Part shown: positions 1 to 8,648 of the stretch, piece after piece | Position numbering within the stretch: position 1 is the stretch's first letter | How the letters are laid out: every line of letters begins with the position of its first letter | From: Hoeflea_A sp965204935 | GTDB taxonomy: Bacteria > Pseudomonadota > Alphaproteobacteria > Rhizobiales > Rhizobiaceae | Length of the DNA: 64,000 bases | Reading direction: 5' to 3' (one strand) | Assembly: GCF_965204935.1 (NCBI RefSeq) | Contig: NZ_CBDBFO010000002.1 | Position numbers and translations under genes: made by a program | Notes under the pieces: generated by a model | Databases searched by the model: none | Seen by the model: only the letters and a program-made list of their open reading frames with translations | What the model was told of the DNA's origin: nothing

Positions 1-1019
1 ACCGCCTCCGGATTCCGATAATTCTCCTGTTTCGATATCATGGCCCAGATACCCCGTGCCATCCTGTTGGCCAGCGTGATCGCGACCAGAAGCTTCGGTT
101 TTCGATCCAGCATTCTGGCCAGCCAGCTTCCCTTGCGAACCCCAAACCGCGTCGCCGCATTGATCACTGACATCGCCCCGATGATCAACAGGCTTCGGAT
201 GTCTTTCTGACCCATCTTCGAAACTTTCCCGAGCCGGTCCTTACCGCCTGTCGAGCGCTGAAGCGGCACGAGACCCAGCCAGGCTGCGAAGTCACGCCCC
301 CGTTTGAAGCAATTCATGTCCGGGGCAAAGGCCTCAATTGCCAGTGCCGTCTGCAACCCGACGCCCGGCATTGTTGTCAGCCTTCGCACTGTGCCGGATG
401 CTTTCGCCTCCGTCTTGAGTTGCTTCGTCAGATCGAAAATCCTGGTCGCCAGCAGATCGATGTGCTCGGCATACATCCGGGCCGTGTTACGCACGAGGGC
501 GGGCAGCCCATTGGTATCGTCGTCCAGCGCGGCTCTCAACTTCTTGATCCCCGCCTTGCTCTTCGGCCCGATCACGCCATATTCGGCGAGATGGCCGCGC
601 AGCGCATTGATGGTCTGCGTGCGCTGCCTGACAAACATCTGCCGTGATCGGAACAGCATGCCGCGCGATTGCTGCTCGGTGGATTTCACCTCAACGAACC
701 GCATGGTCGGCCGGGAGGCAGCTTCAGTGATCGCCTCAGCGTCTGCCCTGTCGTTTTTCTGCCTTTTGACAAAAGGTTTCACGTACTGAGGTGGAATCAG
801 CTTCACCTCATGGCCCAACTTACCGATCTCGCGGCCCCAATCGTGAGCTGTGGCGCAGGCCTCCATCGCGACAATGCATCGGGGCTGCTGTGCAAGAAAC
901 GGCATGAACTGGGCGCGGCTCAACTTCTTGCGGTAGCCAACCGAGCCATCGGCTGTGGCTCCGTGGACCTGAAAAACCTGCTTTGCAAGATCAACGCCGA
1001 TGATGCTAACTTCCGACAT
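1..1019 (-). CDS. IS110-family transposase, C-terminus beyond window edge
   Basis: DEDD-type RuvC-like recombinase of the IS110 family, which moves its element between DNA sites. Translated from the ATG at 1019 it begins MSEVSIIGVDLAKQVF, giving the first acidic residue. CIVAMEACATAHDW supplies the catalytic Glu and KNDRADAEAI the paired Asp residues. The C-terminal Transposase_20 half contains GLVPLQRSTGGKDRLGKVSK, with the likely nucleophilic Ser. About 339 codons are open to the window edge, close to the usual family length of about 340, so few residues are missing. A GGGAGAG ribosome binding site lies 9 nt before the start. It sits against an IS66 remnant at 1097. The element's 3' end lies outside the window. 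Confidence 0.93.
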   Translation of the reverse strand, partial: MSEVSIIGVDLAKQVFQVHGATADGSVGYRKKLSRAQFMPFLAQQPRCIVAMEACATAHDWGREIGKLGHEVKLIPPQYVKPFVKRQKNDRADAEAITEAASRPTMRFVEVKSTEQQSRGMLFRSRQMFVRQRTQTINALRGHLAEYGVIGPKSKAGIKKLRAALDDDTNGLPALVRNTARMYAEHIDLLATRIFDLTKQLKTEAKASGTVRRLTTMPGVGLQTALAIEAFAPDMNCFKRGRDFAAWLGLVPLQRSTGGKDRLGKVSKMGQKDIRSLLIIGAMSVINAATRFGVRKGSWLARMLDRKPKLLVAITLANRMARGIWAMISKQENYRNPEA

Positions 1020-1099
1020 GTGGATACTCTCCCTTTGATTTGTGACGTTCAGTATAACGGCACCTGGCACATTACGATGCCTCCGGGCGGGGTATCCAC
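1020..1099. repeat. IS110 5' non-coding end with inverted repeat
   Basis: This short non-coding stretch lies between the IS110 start codon and the IS66 fragment. GTGGATAC at 1020-1027 is the exact reverse complement of GTATCCAC at 1092-1099, so the segment can fold into a long-looped hairpin or carry element-end signals. The second arm overlaps the first codons that read as IS66, so the exact IS boundary is uncertain. Family knowledge: IS110 elements lack classical terminal repeats and encode a guide (bridge) RNA in one non-coding end. Confidence 0.4.
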
Positions 1100-1783
1100 A
1101 CTATCAAGTTCCTGCACCCCAGGCGCGGCAAGGAAGCGATAGAGGCATTCGGCATCATTCCGGTCTACACCGGGGTGTTGATCCATGATTGCTGGGCATC
1201 CTACCTTGCATACAGCCAGTGCAAGCATCAGCTATGCGGGTCGCATCTGCTTCGGGAACTGACCTTTGTCGTCGACTCCAGCAATTACCGTTGGGCGCGC
1301 CTGATGAGGAAGGTGTTGCGTGAGGTCTGCCATAAGGTCAACAAGAGCGAGACCGGGGTGTTGAGCGAGGCCGAATGTCGCAAGATACGCAAAAGGTATC
1401 GGACCATTCTGACGCAAGGTGCCGGGGAAATGCCCGACGTTCCTGCGAAACCGGAAGGTAAGCGCGGACGGGTCGCAAAGTCGGATGCCCACAACCTGCA
1501 TGAGCGTCTGTTGAAACACGAGGACTCCGTGCTTCGCTTCATGAGCGAACCCGATGTCAGCTTCACCAATAACGCGGGCGAGCAAAAAATCAGGATGGCA
1601 AAGGTCAAAATCAAAGTCTCGGGCTGCTTCCGGACAGACCGCTATGCACACGCCTGGTGCCGGATATCAAGCTACCTGAGTTCCATGGGTGCCCTCGGAT
1701 ATAATCCACTTGTCGCGATCCAGATCGCGCTGGCCGGAAATGCCGCCAATATGGTCAAATCACACTATGCTCAAGACGCGTGA
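1097..1783 (+). pseudogene. IS66-family transposase, 3' fragment
   Basis: C-terminal part of an IS66 TnpC transposase. The open frame reads HTIKFLHPRRGKEAIEAFGI from 1097 and continues through LIHDCWASYLAY, CGSHLLRELTF and the terminal VSFTNNAGEQKIRMAKVKIK block, which carries the last catalytic Glu of the DDE triad. The N-terminal helical, zinc-finger and first-Asp regions are absent, so it cannot be active. A GTG at 1175 could initiate, but nothing suggests it is used. The 5' part was probably lost through the IS110 insertion or a deletion at this junction. Confidence 0.85.
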
Positions 1784-1799
1784 CGGGGTGAGCAGTTAC
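1783..1799. repeat. Probable IS66 right terminus
   Basis: Directly after the IS66 stop codon the plus strand reads ACGGGGTGAGCAGTTAC. Its reverse complement begins GTAACT, matching the 5'-GTAA typical of IS66-family terminal inverted repeats. It resembles the 19-bp terminus found after the other IS66 gene near 41325. It marks the likely boundary between IS and host DNA; an AT-rich TATAAT (1811-1816) lies just outside. Confidence 0.45.
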
Positions 1800-1852
1800 G
1801 TATTTTCTTATATAATAATGTGAGGAATGACGAGGAAAAGCGGAAGAGACTC

Positions 1853-2185
1853 ATGGCGCAAACCGTGCAGGAAAGAGCCGGCCAGGCGGATTTGTCCGGC
1901 AATGCCGAACAGGCCGCGCAGCTGCTTGCCGCGATGGCCAATCCGAAACGTCTGTTGATTCTGTGCAATCTTGTCGGCGGCGAGATGGCGGTCGGCGCAT
2001 TGGCGACCACGGTGGATCTGAGCCAATCCGCCCTCTCCCAGCACCTGGCAAAGCTGCGTGCCTTGAAGCTGGTCAAGACGCGCCGCGATGCACAGACGAT
2101 CTACTACTCGCTGGCCTCACAGGAGGTCCGGGCGATCCTCGAAACGCTGTACAACCTCTATTGTGAACCGCCGGAAAAGACCTAG
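1853..2185 (+). CDS. ArsR-family repressor, BigR/SqrR-like
   Basis: Winged-helix repressor of about 110 aa. The recognition region reads DLSQSALSQHLAKLRALKLV and the wing KTRRDAQTIYYSL. Two cysteines lie where BigR/SqrR persulfide sensors carry theirs: one in RLLILCNLVGGE before the HTH and one near the C-terminus in LYNLYCEPPEKT. In that subgroup a tetrasulfide bridge between them relieves repression in response to sulfide or polysulfide. I choose the ATG at 1853 because GGAAGAG precedes it; an in-frame GTG at 1820 would add 11 residues without a clear ribosome binding site. The downstream FAD enzyme gene follows after 30 nt and may be co-transcribed. The sulfur-sensing role is inferred from the cysteines only. 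Confidence 0.85.
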   Translation: MAQTVQERAGQADLSGNAEQAAQLLAAMANPKRLLILCNLVGGEMAVGALATTVDLSQSALSQHLAKLRALKLVKTRRDAQTIYYSLASQEVRAILETLYNLYCEPPEKT

Positions 2186-2215
2186 CGGGTCGGACAAAGG
2201 CGCGGAGGGCCGGCG

Positions 2216-3298
2216 ATGAGCAACGCCAAACCCAGAATCGTCATTGTCGGCGGCGGTATTGTCGGCGCCTCGATTGCCTATCATCTCGCGCGGCGCAACG
2301 CGGCCGTGACACTGATCGACACCGGCGATCCGACGCGCGGCGCGACTGGAAGGTCCTTCGCCTGGATCAACGCCTGGAGCGGCACCAGCACTGACTATGC
2401 GCAGCTGCGGCACCACGCCCTTGGCGAGCACCGCAGGCTCCAGTCGGAATTGGCAGGCGCCCTTCCGCTCAAATGGACGGGCACACTTGTCTGCCGTCAC
2501 GATCCCGATGCTTTGGAACGCCGCGTACGCGAACAGGTTTCGGCCGGATACGATGTCCGCTTGCTGGATGCCGGCGCAGTTACGCTGCTGGAGCCGCGGC
2601 TGATCAATCCACCTTCGCTCGCAGCCTATGCGGCAGGCGAAGGTGCAATCGAACCAGTTGAGACAACCCAGGTGCTGTTGCGCGCTGCAGCGCAGGCCGG
2701 CGCGGAAATCCGTGTGCCCGAGACAGCGTCCGCGCTGCTTGTCGACGGCGGCCGCATCACCGGCGTGCAACTCTCTTCGGCAACGGTTGATGCGGACGTC
2801 GTTGTTGTCGCCGCGGGCGTTGCTGCCACCGACCTCATCGCACCGCTCGGCCTGGGGCTCCCCGTGGAGGCTTCACCGGCTCTCCTCGCCCACTACCGGA
2901 CCGACGCACCCATGGTGAATTCGGTCCTGATCCACCCGGCCATGGAAATCCGCCAGATTTCCCCAGACCGCGTCGCCGTCGCGGCCGAGTATATCGATGA
3001 AACCGGCGAGAACGGTCCGCGCGGTGTGGCGCAACAAATGCTCGAAGAAATCAGGAAGAGCTTTTCCGACGCCGGTTCCGTCGCATTGGACCGCGTTGAC
3101 GTCGGCTGGCGTCCGATACCGGAAGACGGTCTGCCGATTGTCGGCTTTGCGACCGAGATCGGCGGCCTTTACCTTTCGGTCATGCATTCCGGCGTCACGC
3201 TTGCCGCTGCGGTCGGACGCTTCGCGGCCGTCGAGATCCTTGACGAGGTTGATGTCCGCCTGCTCGATATCTGCCGACCGGGGCGGTTCAGATCCTAA
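2216..3298 (+). CDS. FAD-dependent oxidoreductase, DAO family
   Basis: Flavoenzyme of the D-amino-acid oxidase/GlyA-oxidase fold, 360 aa. The N-terminal Rossmann motif IVIVGGGIVGASIAYHLARR binds the FAD ADP moiety and ends in the acidic LID. GATGRSFAWINAW follows as the usual second flavin contact, and the C-terminal PIVGF...LYLSVMHSGVTLA block completes the FAD site. Such enzymes oxidise primary or secondary amines of amino acids; the substrate cannot be read from sequence. The ATG has a strong GGAGGG site. It follows the ArsR gene closely, and its 3' end overlaps the convergent MFS gene by 4 nt. Confidence 0.85.
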   Translation: MSNAKPRIVIVGGGIVGASIAYHLARRNAAVTLIDTGDPTRGATGRSFAWINAWSGTSTDYAQLRHHALGEHRRLQSELAGALPLKWTGTLVCRHDPDALERRVREQVSAGYDVRLLDAGAVTLLEPRLINPPSLAAYAAGEGAIEPVETTQVLLRAAAQAGAEIRVPETASALLVDGGRITGVQLSSATVDADVVVVAAGVAATDLIAPLGLGLPVEASPALLAHYRTDAPMVNSVLIHPAMEIRQISPDRVAVAAEYIDETGENGPRGVAQQMLEEIRKSFSDAGSVALDRVDVGWRPIPEDGLPIVGFATEIGGLYLSVMHSGVTLAAAVGRFAAVEILDEVDVRLLDICRPGRFRS

Positions 3299-4638
3299 TC
3301 GCGCTCCACCATGGACCAGATCACGGCGATTGTCGCAAGGATCAGGCAACCGGTAATCAGGAACACAAGCTGGTAACTGCCTGTCGCCGCAAGGATCGAG
3401 CCGCACAGCGCCATTCCGATCGTGCCGCCCAGCATCTGGATCGTCAGGTTGATTCCGCTCGCCTGGCCGTGCTTGTCCCTGGGCACCGCGCCCATCAGCG
3501 CCTGCCGCGCCGGGATCGATGACGGTGGGAGCGTAGCGCCCCAGACAATCAGCGGCGGAAGCATCAGCCAGTAATTGTCAAAGACGCTGAGCAGACCGAT
3601 CAGCACCACCGCCAGACCGTTGATCGCGTAGCCGAAAATCAGCGGCACGCGGGCACCGAGCCGGTCGGTCATGCGGCCGGTGATAAGCGATGTGACGAGC
3701 GTCGGCAGGATGGCGACCATCACCGCCAGACCTGCGGCGACCGGCGAGCGCCCCAGTTTCTCCTGGAAGAACATTGCGAGAAAGACGAAGATCACGATCT
3801 TGTTGAACTGGAAGACAAAGAACGAGATCGTTCCGCCGGTAAATGTCCGGATGGAAAGCAGGTCGAGCTCAATCAGCGGATCGGGACGCCGCAGCTCCAC
3901 CGCGACAAAAACAACCATCAGCACGATGCCGAAAACCAGCATCCCCAGCACAGCCGGGCTCGTCCATCCCCAGTCCGAACCCTGCATGAGGAACACGACA
4001 AGCGCCACAAGGCCGACAAACAGGGTCAAAAAGCCCGTCACGTCGAACCGCTCCCGTGCCCGTTTGATTTCCTGATCCGACGGTCGCCAAGTCGCGAGCA
4101 CCACGAAAGCGATGGCCAGGACAATCGGAAGATTGATCAGGAATATCCAGCGCCAGGAAAATACCTGAGAAAACAAACCGCCGATCAGCGGTCCGCTCGA
4201 CATGAAAACGCCACCGACCGTTGTTTGCAGGCCAAAGGCAGTCCCGTGTTTTTCCTTCGAGAAGCTGGCTGTCACCATGGCCATCGAGGCCGGAAATATG
4301 GTGGCTGCCCCAATACCCTGCACCGCTGTCGCAGCGATCAGAAAGCCTCCCGACGGTGCCAGCCCCGCGGCCAGTGAGGCCAGCGCAAAAAGGGCGGAGC
4401 CTGCCTGGAAAACCCGGCCGTGGCCGAGCTTGTCACCGAGCCGGCCGCCGAGAGCGACGAAGCAGGTAAACGTCAGCAGATAGGCGTTGACCACCCAATG
4501 TGAGGCAAGCTGCGTCATGCCGAGATCATTTCGGATCGTCAGCAGGGCCACACCGACAATCGTCTCGCCGAGGACTGTCAGCCCGAGCACGCCGCTCAGC
4601 GCGCCGAGCAGCCACCATTGGCGATTCCGGTCAAACAT
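3295..4638 (-). CDS. MFS efflux transporter, DHA2/EmrB-like
   Basis: Major facilitator permease in the inner membrane, about 447 aa, probably a proton-driven drug or metabolite exporter. Hydrophobic segments run throughout. GGRLGDKLGHGRVFQAG in the loop between TM2 and TM3 is the MFS signature A, and GWRWIF-like SWRWIFLINLPI matches the DHA2 TM5/6 region. I start at the ATG at 4638, which has GGGGGA in front of it; the longer open frame to 4791 would add 51 non-membrane residues and overlap the divergent nucleoside hydrolase. Substrate unknown. Confidence 0.88.
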   Translation of the reverse strand: MFDRNRQWWLLGALSGVLGLTVLGETIVGVALLTIRNDLGMTQLASHWVVNAYLLTFTCFVALGGRLGDKLGHGRVFQAGSALFALASLAAGLAPSGGFLIAATAVQGIGAATIFPASMAMVTASFSKEKHGTAFGLQTTVGGVFMSSGPLIGGLFSQVFSWRWIFLINLPIVLAIAFVVLATWRPSDQEIKRARERFDVTGFLTLFVGLVALVVFLMQGSDWGWTSPAVLGMLVFGIVLMVVFVAVELRRPDPLIELDLLSIRTFTGGTISFFVFQFNKIVIFVFLAMFFQEKLGRSPVAAGLAVMVAILPTLVTSLITGRMTDRLGARVPLIFGYAINGLAVVLIGLLSVFDNYWLMLPPLIVWGATLPPSSIPARQALMGAVPRDKHGQASGINLTIQMLGGTIGMALCGSILAATGSYQLVFLITGCLILATIAVIWSMVERD

Positions 4639-4753
4639 CAGTGTCCCCCAATCTGCATCGGCGCGCGGTTGATCAAATAAGCTTGACTTCACGACGGCAA
4701 TATACGCACGGTCTGCGCCACTTCGCACAATCAAAAACAAGAAACGGACGGAT

Positions 4754-5719
4754 ATGAAACACAGAATCATCATCGACACGGATCCCGGCATCGACGATAC
4801 GATGGCAATCGCCTATGCCATCGCCCATCCGGATATCGAACTTGTTGCCCTGACGACCATCTTCGGCAATGTCTCGGTTGCCGAAGCGACCGACAACGCG
4901 CTCGCCCTGCTCGACTATTTCGGCCACGAAGCCGATGTCGCCCGCGGCGAAAACAGGCCACTCGTCATGGAGCCAAAACCGCACAGCTATTTCGTCCACG
5001 GCCAGAACGGTCTCGGAGAGGTTGAAATCCCGCGATCCACCAGATCCGAAACCGGCCTTGATGCTGCTGATTATCTTATTGAAAAAACGAAAGAAATGCC
5101 GGGGCAGATCGACATCTGCGCCGTCGGCCCGCTGACCAATCTGGCGCGCGCGCTCGAGCGTGATCCGACAATCGCGGAGCGCGTCAAATCAGTCTGTGTC
5201 ATGGGCGGTGCTGTCTACCGTCCGGGCAACGTCTCCCCGGTCGCGGAGGCCAATATCTGGAACGATCCGCACGCCGCCGAACAGGTCTTCGCAGCGCAAT
5301 GGCCGGTGGTTCTCGCACCGCTGGACGTCACCACCAAGGTTGTCCTGTCGCCGCACTTCTTCGCCGACCTCGAAGAAGCGGATCCGAAAGTCGGCAAACT
5401 GCTGTCGGACATGGCGCGTTTTTACGCCCGCTTCTACCGCAGCCATTCCGGCATCAATGGCTGTATTCCGCACGACGTGATGGCGCTCGCCTATCTGACA
5501 ATCCCCGGCGTCTACATGCAAAAGCGCGGCGCGCTCGCCACCGTGACGGACGGTCCCGGCATCGGGCAGACGATTTTCAACCCGGCCGGAAAACCCACCG
5601 TCGATCCGAGCTGGGGCGAGCGCCCGCAGCATACCGCACTGCTCGATATCGATGCCGGCTTCTTTGCCGCGCACTATTTCGACACGATTGCCAAGAGACC
5701 GACCGAGATCGGCGACTGA
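4754..5719 (+). CDS. Nucleoside hydrolase (IUNH family)
   Basis: Ca2+-dependent N-ribohydrolase that splits (deoxy)ribonucleosides into base and ribose; 321 aa, a normal family length. The hallmark IIIDTDPGIDDTMAIAYA near the N-terminus holds the Asp cluster that binds calcium and ribose. TTIFGNVSVAEATDNAL follows, and the C-terminal HDVMALAYL supplies the usual active-site His-Asp pair. No nucleoside transporter is adjacent. The gene diverges from the MFS exporter and converges on the SDR/phosphotransferase operon, so its pathway role is salvage by family only. Confidence 0.92.
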   Translation: MKHRIIIDTDPGIDDTMAIAYAIAHPDIELVALTTIFGNVSVAEATDNALALLDYFGHEADVARGENRPLVMEPKPHSYFVHGQNGLGEVEIPRSTRSETGLDAADYLIEKTKEMPGQIDICAVGPLTNLARALERDPTIAERVKSVCVMGGAVYRPGNVSPVAEANIWNDPHAAEQVFAAQWPVVLAPLDVTTKVVLSPHFFADLEEADPKVGKLLSDMARFYARFYRSHSGINGCIPHDVMALAYLTIPGVYMQKRGALATVTDGPGIGQTIFNPAGKPTVDPSWGERPQHTALLDIDAGFFAAHYFDTIAKRPTEIGD

Positions 5720-5725
5720 TAGGTG

Positions 5726-6520
5726 TCAGTACCCGGTCAGCCCGCCATCGACATGGATGGTCTGGCCGGTCATGAAGGAATTGCTGGGCGAGGAGGCGAA
5801 GATGAACGCCTCGACGACTTCCTCCACCTCGGCAAGTCGGCCCATCGGGATGCCGCGGACCAGTTGCTCTTCGGTAATCACCTTGCCGCGATGTTCAACG
5901 TCAAGCATATCGGTCGCCATCGGCGTTCGCGCAAAGGACGGACAGACCGCGTTGATCCGCACGCCAAGCCGCGCATATTCCTGCGCGACAGAGCGGGTGA
6001 GCCCGACCACGCCGTGCTTCGCGGCAGCATAGACCGCAAGGCCTGATGCTCCGGTGACACCGGCGACCGAGGCGACGTTGACAATCGCACCGCCGGCACC
6101 GCTGCTGCGGAACTGCCTTTCCATGACCGGAAGCTGGTGTTTGAGCGCATAGAACATGCCGACAAGATCGACATCGAAAATGCGCCGCGCTTCTTCCGAA
6201 TCCGTCTTCGGCAGTTTGACAAAATCGTCCTGCGCGATGCCGGCATTGTTCAACGTCACGTCAAGACGGCCAAACCGGTCGACCGCAAGCGCTACGAGCC
6301 GTTCCGACAGGCTCTCATCGGCAATGTCGCCGGCAAGCCCCGCAATCTCGCAGCCATGGTCATTGCCGATGGCACCAACGATTTCATCGAGCGCATCCGC
6401 GTTGTAGTCCGACAGCACCAGCCGGGCGCCCTCGGCCGCATAGCGCCGGGCCGCGGCACTGCCGAATCCGCCCGAGGCTCCGGTGATCAGAACGGTTGCG
6501 CCGTCAAACAGACCTGCCAT
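5726..6520 (-). CDS. SDR-family oxidoreductase
   Basis: Classical short-chain dehydrogenase, 264 aa. The cofactor motif TGASGGFG is at residues 13-20, NNAG at 91-94, the catalytic Ser about 151 and Tyr164/Lys168 in the YAAAK motif. Asp at the end of the second strand (VLSDYN) favours NAD(H). It is the last gene of a three-gene minus-strand operon: SDR, phosphotransferase, this SDR, with one intervening base before it. Such SDR/phosphotransferase pairs often accompany fatty-acyl-CoA or xenobiotic breakdown genes. Substrate unknown. Confidence 0.88.
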   Translation of the reverse strand: MAGLFDGATVLITGASGGFGSAAARRYAAEGARLVLSDYNADALDEIVGAIGNDHGCEIAGLAGDIADESLSERLVALAVDRFGRLDVTLNNAGIAQDDFVKLPKTDSEEARRIFDVDLVGMFYALKHQLPVMERQFRSSGAGGAIVNVASVAGVTGASGLAVYAAAKHGVVGLTRSVAQEYARLGVRINAVCPSFARTPMATDMLDVEHRGKVITEEQLVRGIPMGRLAEVEEVVEAFIFASSPSNSFMTGQTIHVDGGLTGY

Positions 6521-6521
6521 T

Positions 6522-7553
6522 TCAGTGGTCCTCTTTCGTGATTTCCATTGCCATATGCGCCATGACCGGGACGGCCACGCTCATTTCCTTGGCCCGTTTC
6601 GGGTTGGAGGCGTTCCCGTCCAGTGCGCGCTTGAGAACGCCCTGCAGGATTGCCGCAAGCCGGAAGAAGGAGAACGCCAGGTAAAACGGCCAGTTATTGA
6701 TGGCGTCGATATTCCTGCGCCGGCAATAGGCCGCGACATAGTCCTCTTCGCTCGGCAGACCGAGCGCGGTCCTGTCCAGCCCGCCCAGGCCACGGAAACC
6801 CGAATCATGCGGCAAGCGCCATTGCATGCATTGATAGGCAAGATCCGCCAGCGGGTGGCCGAGGGTCGAGAGTTCCCAGTCCAGAACCGCAAGGACGTCC
6901 GGCCGGTCGGGGGCAAAGATCATGTTGTCGATCCGATAGTCGCCATGGACCAGCGAGATCGCGCCGTCGTCGGGCGGCATATTGGCTTCCAGCCAGAGGA
7001 TCAGCGCGTCCATGTCGCTGATCGTCTGCGTCTCGCTTGCCCGGTACTGTTTTGTCCAGCGGCTGAGCTGGCGTTCGAAATAGTTTCCCGGCTTTCCGAA
7101 ATCGGCAAGCCCGACGGCAGCCGGGTCAACATCATGCAGACAGGCCAGCACCGCGTTCATGGCGTCGTAGATCGGCCGGCGCTCGGAAAGCTCGCATTCC
7201 GGAAGCTCCGGCTGCCAGAAAATCCGGCCATCGAGGTAGTTCATGACGAAGAACATGCGCCCGATCGACGAGTCCTCGTCCGAAAGGTACAGCATGTCCG
7301 GCACCGGCACACCGCTGCCCTTGAGCGCACCCATGACGCGAAACTCGCGATCGACCTGGTGGGCCGACTTCAGCAACTGCCCCGGCGGCTTTGCCCTGAG
7401 CACATACTGGCCGCTGTCGGCAATCAGCAGATAGGTCGGGTTGGACTGGCCCGTGTTGAACTTCCTGGCCTCGCGCAGCCCGGAAAAGCCCGCAATGCCG
7501 GCCTCGAGTTCGGTGTTCAGCGGCTGGATATCAAGATCGTTGCTGTTGCTCAT
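6522..7553 (-). CDS. APH-fold phosphotransferase (ACAD10-like)
   Basis: Kinase-like protein of about 343 aa with the aminoglycoside/choline phosphotransferase fold. LVHGDYRIDNMIF gives the catalytic loop (Asp and Asn) and VLAVLDWELSTLGHPLADLAY the metal-binding Asp. The N-terminal RKFNTGQSNPTYLL and YVLRAKP match the subgroup found with acyl-CoA dehydrogenases (ACAD10/11 N-terminal domain), which phosphorylates hydroxyacyl-CoAs in known members. The ATG at 7553 has GGAGGA before it; the longer open frame to 7727 is not supported. It lies between two SDR genes in one operon, which fits hydroxyacyl metabolism. Confidence 0.85.
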   Translation of the reverse strand: MSNSNDLDIQPLNTELEAGIAGFSGLREARKFNTGQSNPTYLLIADSGQYVLRAKPPGQLLKSAHQVDREFRVMGALKGSGVPVPDMLYLSDEDSSIGRMFFVMNYLDGRIFWQPELPECELSERRPIYDAMNAVLACLHDVDPAAVGLADFGKPGNYFERQLSRWTKQYRASETQTISDMDALILWLEANMPPDDGAISLVHGDYRIDNMIFAPDRPDVLAVLDWELSTLGHPLADLAYQCMQWRLPHDSGFRGLGGLDRTALGLPSEEDYVAAYCRRRNIDAINNWPFYLAFSFFRLAAILQGVLKRALDGNASNPKRAKEMSVAVPVMAHMAMEITKEDH

Positions 7554-7624
7554 GGCAGCAATTCCTCCCACGCAATGGGAACACGGCATGCGCTTCGATG
7601 ACAAGCGGTCGTGTTCGCCTGCGC

Positions 7625-8449
7625 CTATTCGAGCGCATGGGCAAAGAGACCCATGGAACTGTAGACCGAAAGCCCGCCGTCGAGCGGCAGGATGGCACCG
7701 GAGATGTAGGAGCCGCCCTTGCCGCAAAGATAGAGCGTTGCGCCGGCAATATCGTCCGGCGTGCCGATGCGACCAAGCGGAACGCCCTTGCCCACCTTGG
7801 CCGCCTGCTCGTCGGAAGCGGTGGCGAACGCCGTCATCTTGCTCTGGAACGGACCCGGCGCGAAGGCATTGACGGTAATCCGCCGCCTCGCGAACTCATT
7901 GGCCAATATCCTGGTCAGGTGATGCACAGCCGCCTTGGACGCCGAGTAGGAATAGGCACCTTCTGCGACCGGCTGGGTACCCATGACCGAACCCAGATTG
8001 ATGATGCGTGCGGGGTCCACATCCGACGATGCCGCGTCAAGCAGCGGCAGCAATTCCCGCGTCAGGGTAAACAGTCCGCCCACATTGATATTCATCACCT
8101 TGTGCCACGCCATATGCGGGAAAGTGTCGAGCGGCTCGCCCCAGGTGACGCCGGCATTGTTGACGAGAATGTGCAGCGCGTCTGTGCGCGACTTGACGTC
8201 TGCGACCAGGGCTGCGATCCCCTCCTCGGTCCCGACATCGCCGCCAAAGCCGATTGCTGAACCGGAAGCGCCAAGGGCATTCAGTTCCTCAGCGACGGCC
8301 ACGCACGCCTCGCCCTTCCGCGACGCGATCAACACCGTCGCCCCGCCCCTGACCAGTGCGGTCGCAACCATCTTTCCGATACCGGTTGCGCCGCCCGTAA
8401 CAAGCGCGGTCTTGCCCTTCACGGAAAACAGATTTTCCAGATATTCCAA
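7625..8449 (-). CDS. SDR-family oxidoreductase
   Basis: Classical SDR of 274 aa. TGGATGIG at 18-25, NNAG at 97-100, catalytic Ser154 and Tyr168/Lys172 in YSASK are all present. Basic residues after strand 2 (IASRKGE) favour NADP(H). It is first in the operon with the phosphotransferase and the second SDR. The C-terminal YISGAILPLDGGLSV is typical of the family. The exact reaction is not deducible. Confidence 0.88.
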   Translation of the reverse strand: MEYLENLFSVKGKTALVTGGATGIGKMVATALVRGGATVLIASRKGEACVAVAEELNALGASGSAIGFGGDVGTEEGIAALVADVKSRTDALHILVNNAGVTWGEPLDTFPHMAWHKVMNINVGGLFTLTRELLPLLDAASSDVDPARIINLGSVMGTQPVAEGAYSYSASKAAVHHLTRILANEFARRRITVNAFAPGPFQSKMTAFATASDEQAAKVGKGVPLGRIGTPDDIAGATLYLCGKGGSYISGAILPLDGGLSVYSSMGLFAHALE

Positions 8450-8648
8450 CTCAGCCTCCCCGATGCGCCTTGCAGACGGCGCTTGTTCTGATCGCTACAA
8501 CATACTCAGTAGTATGTCCCGCCCCTGTACCGATTGTAAAGCCCCGCGCCGAACAATTAGCGTAACGCGGTCGGCAATTTCGGTGTGAATGCGCTGGCCT
8601 TTTGCGCTATGAGGCAGTCAACATTGTGCCACATCGCAAGGAGCGGGT

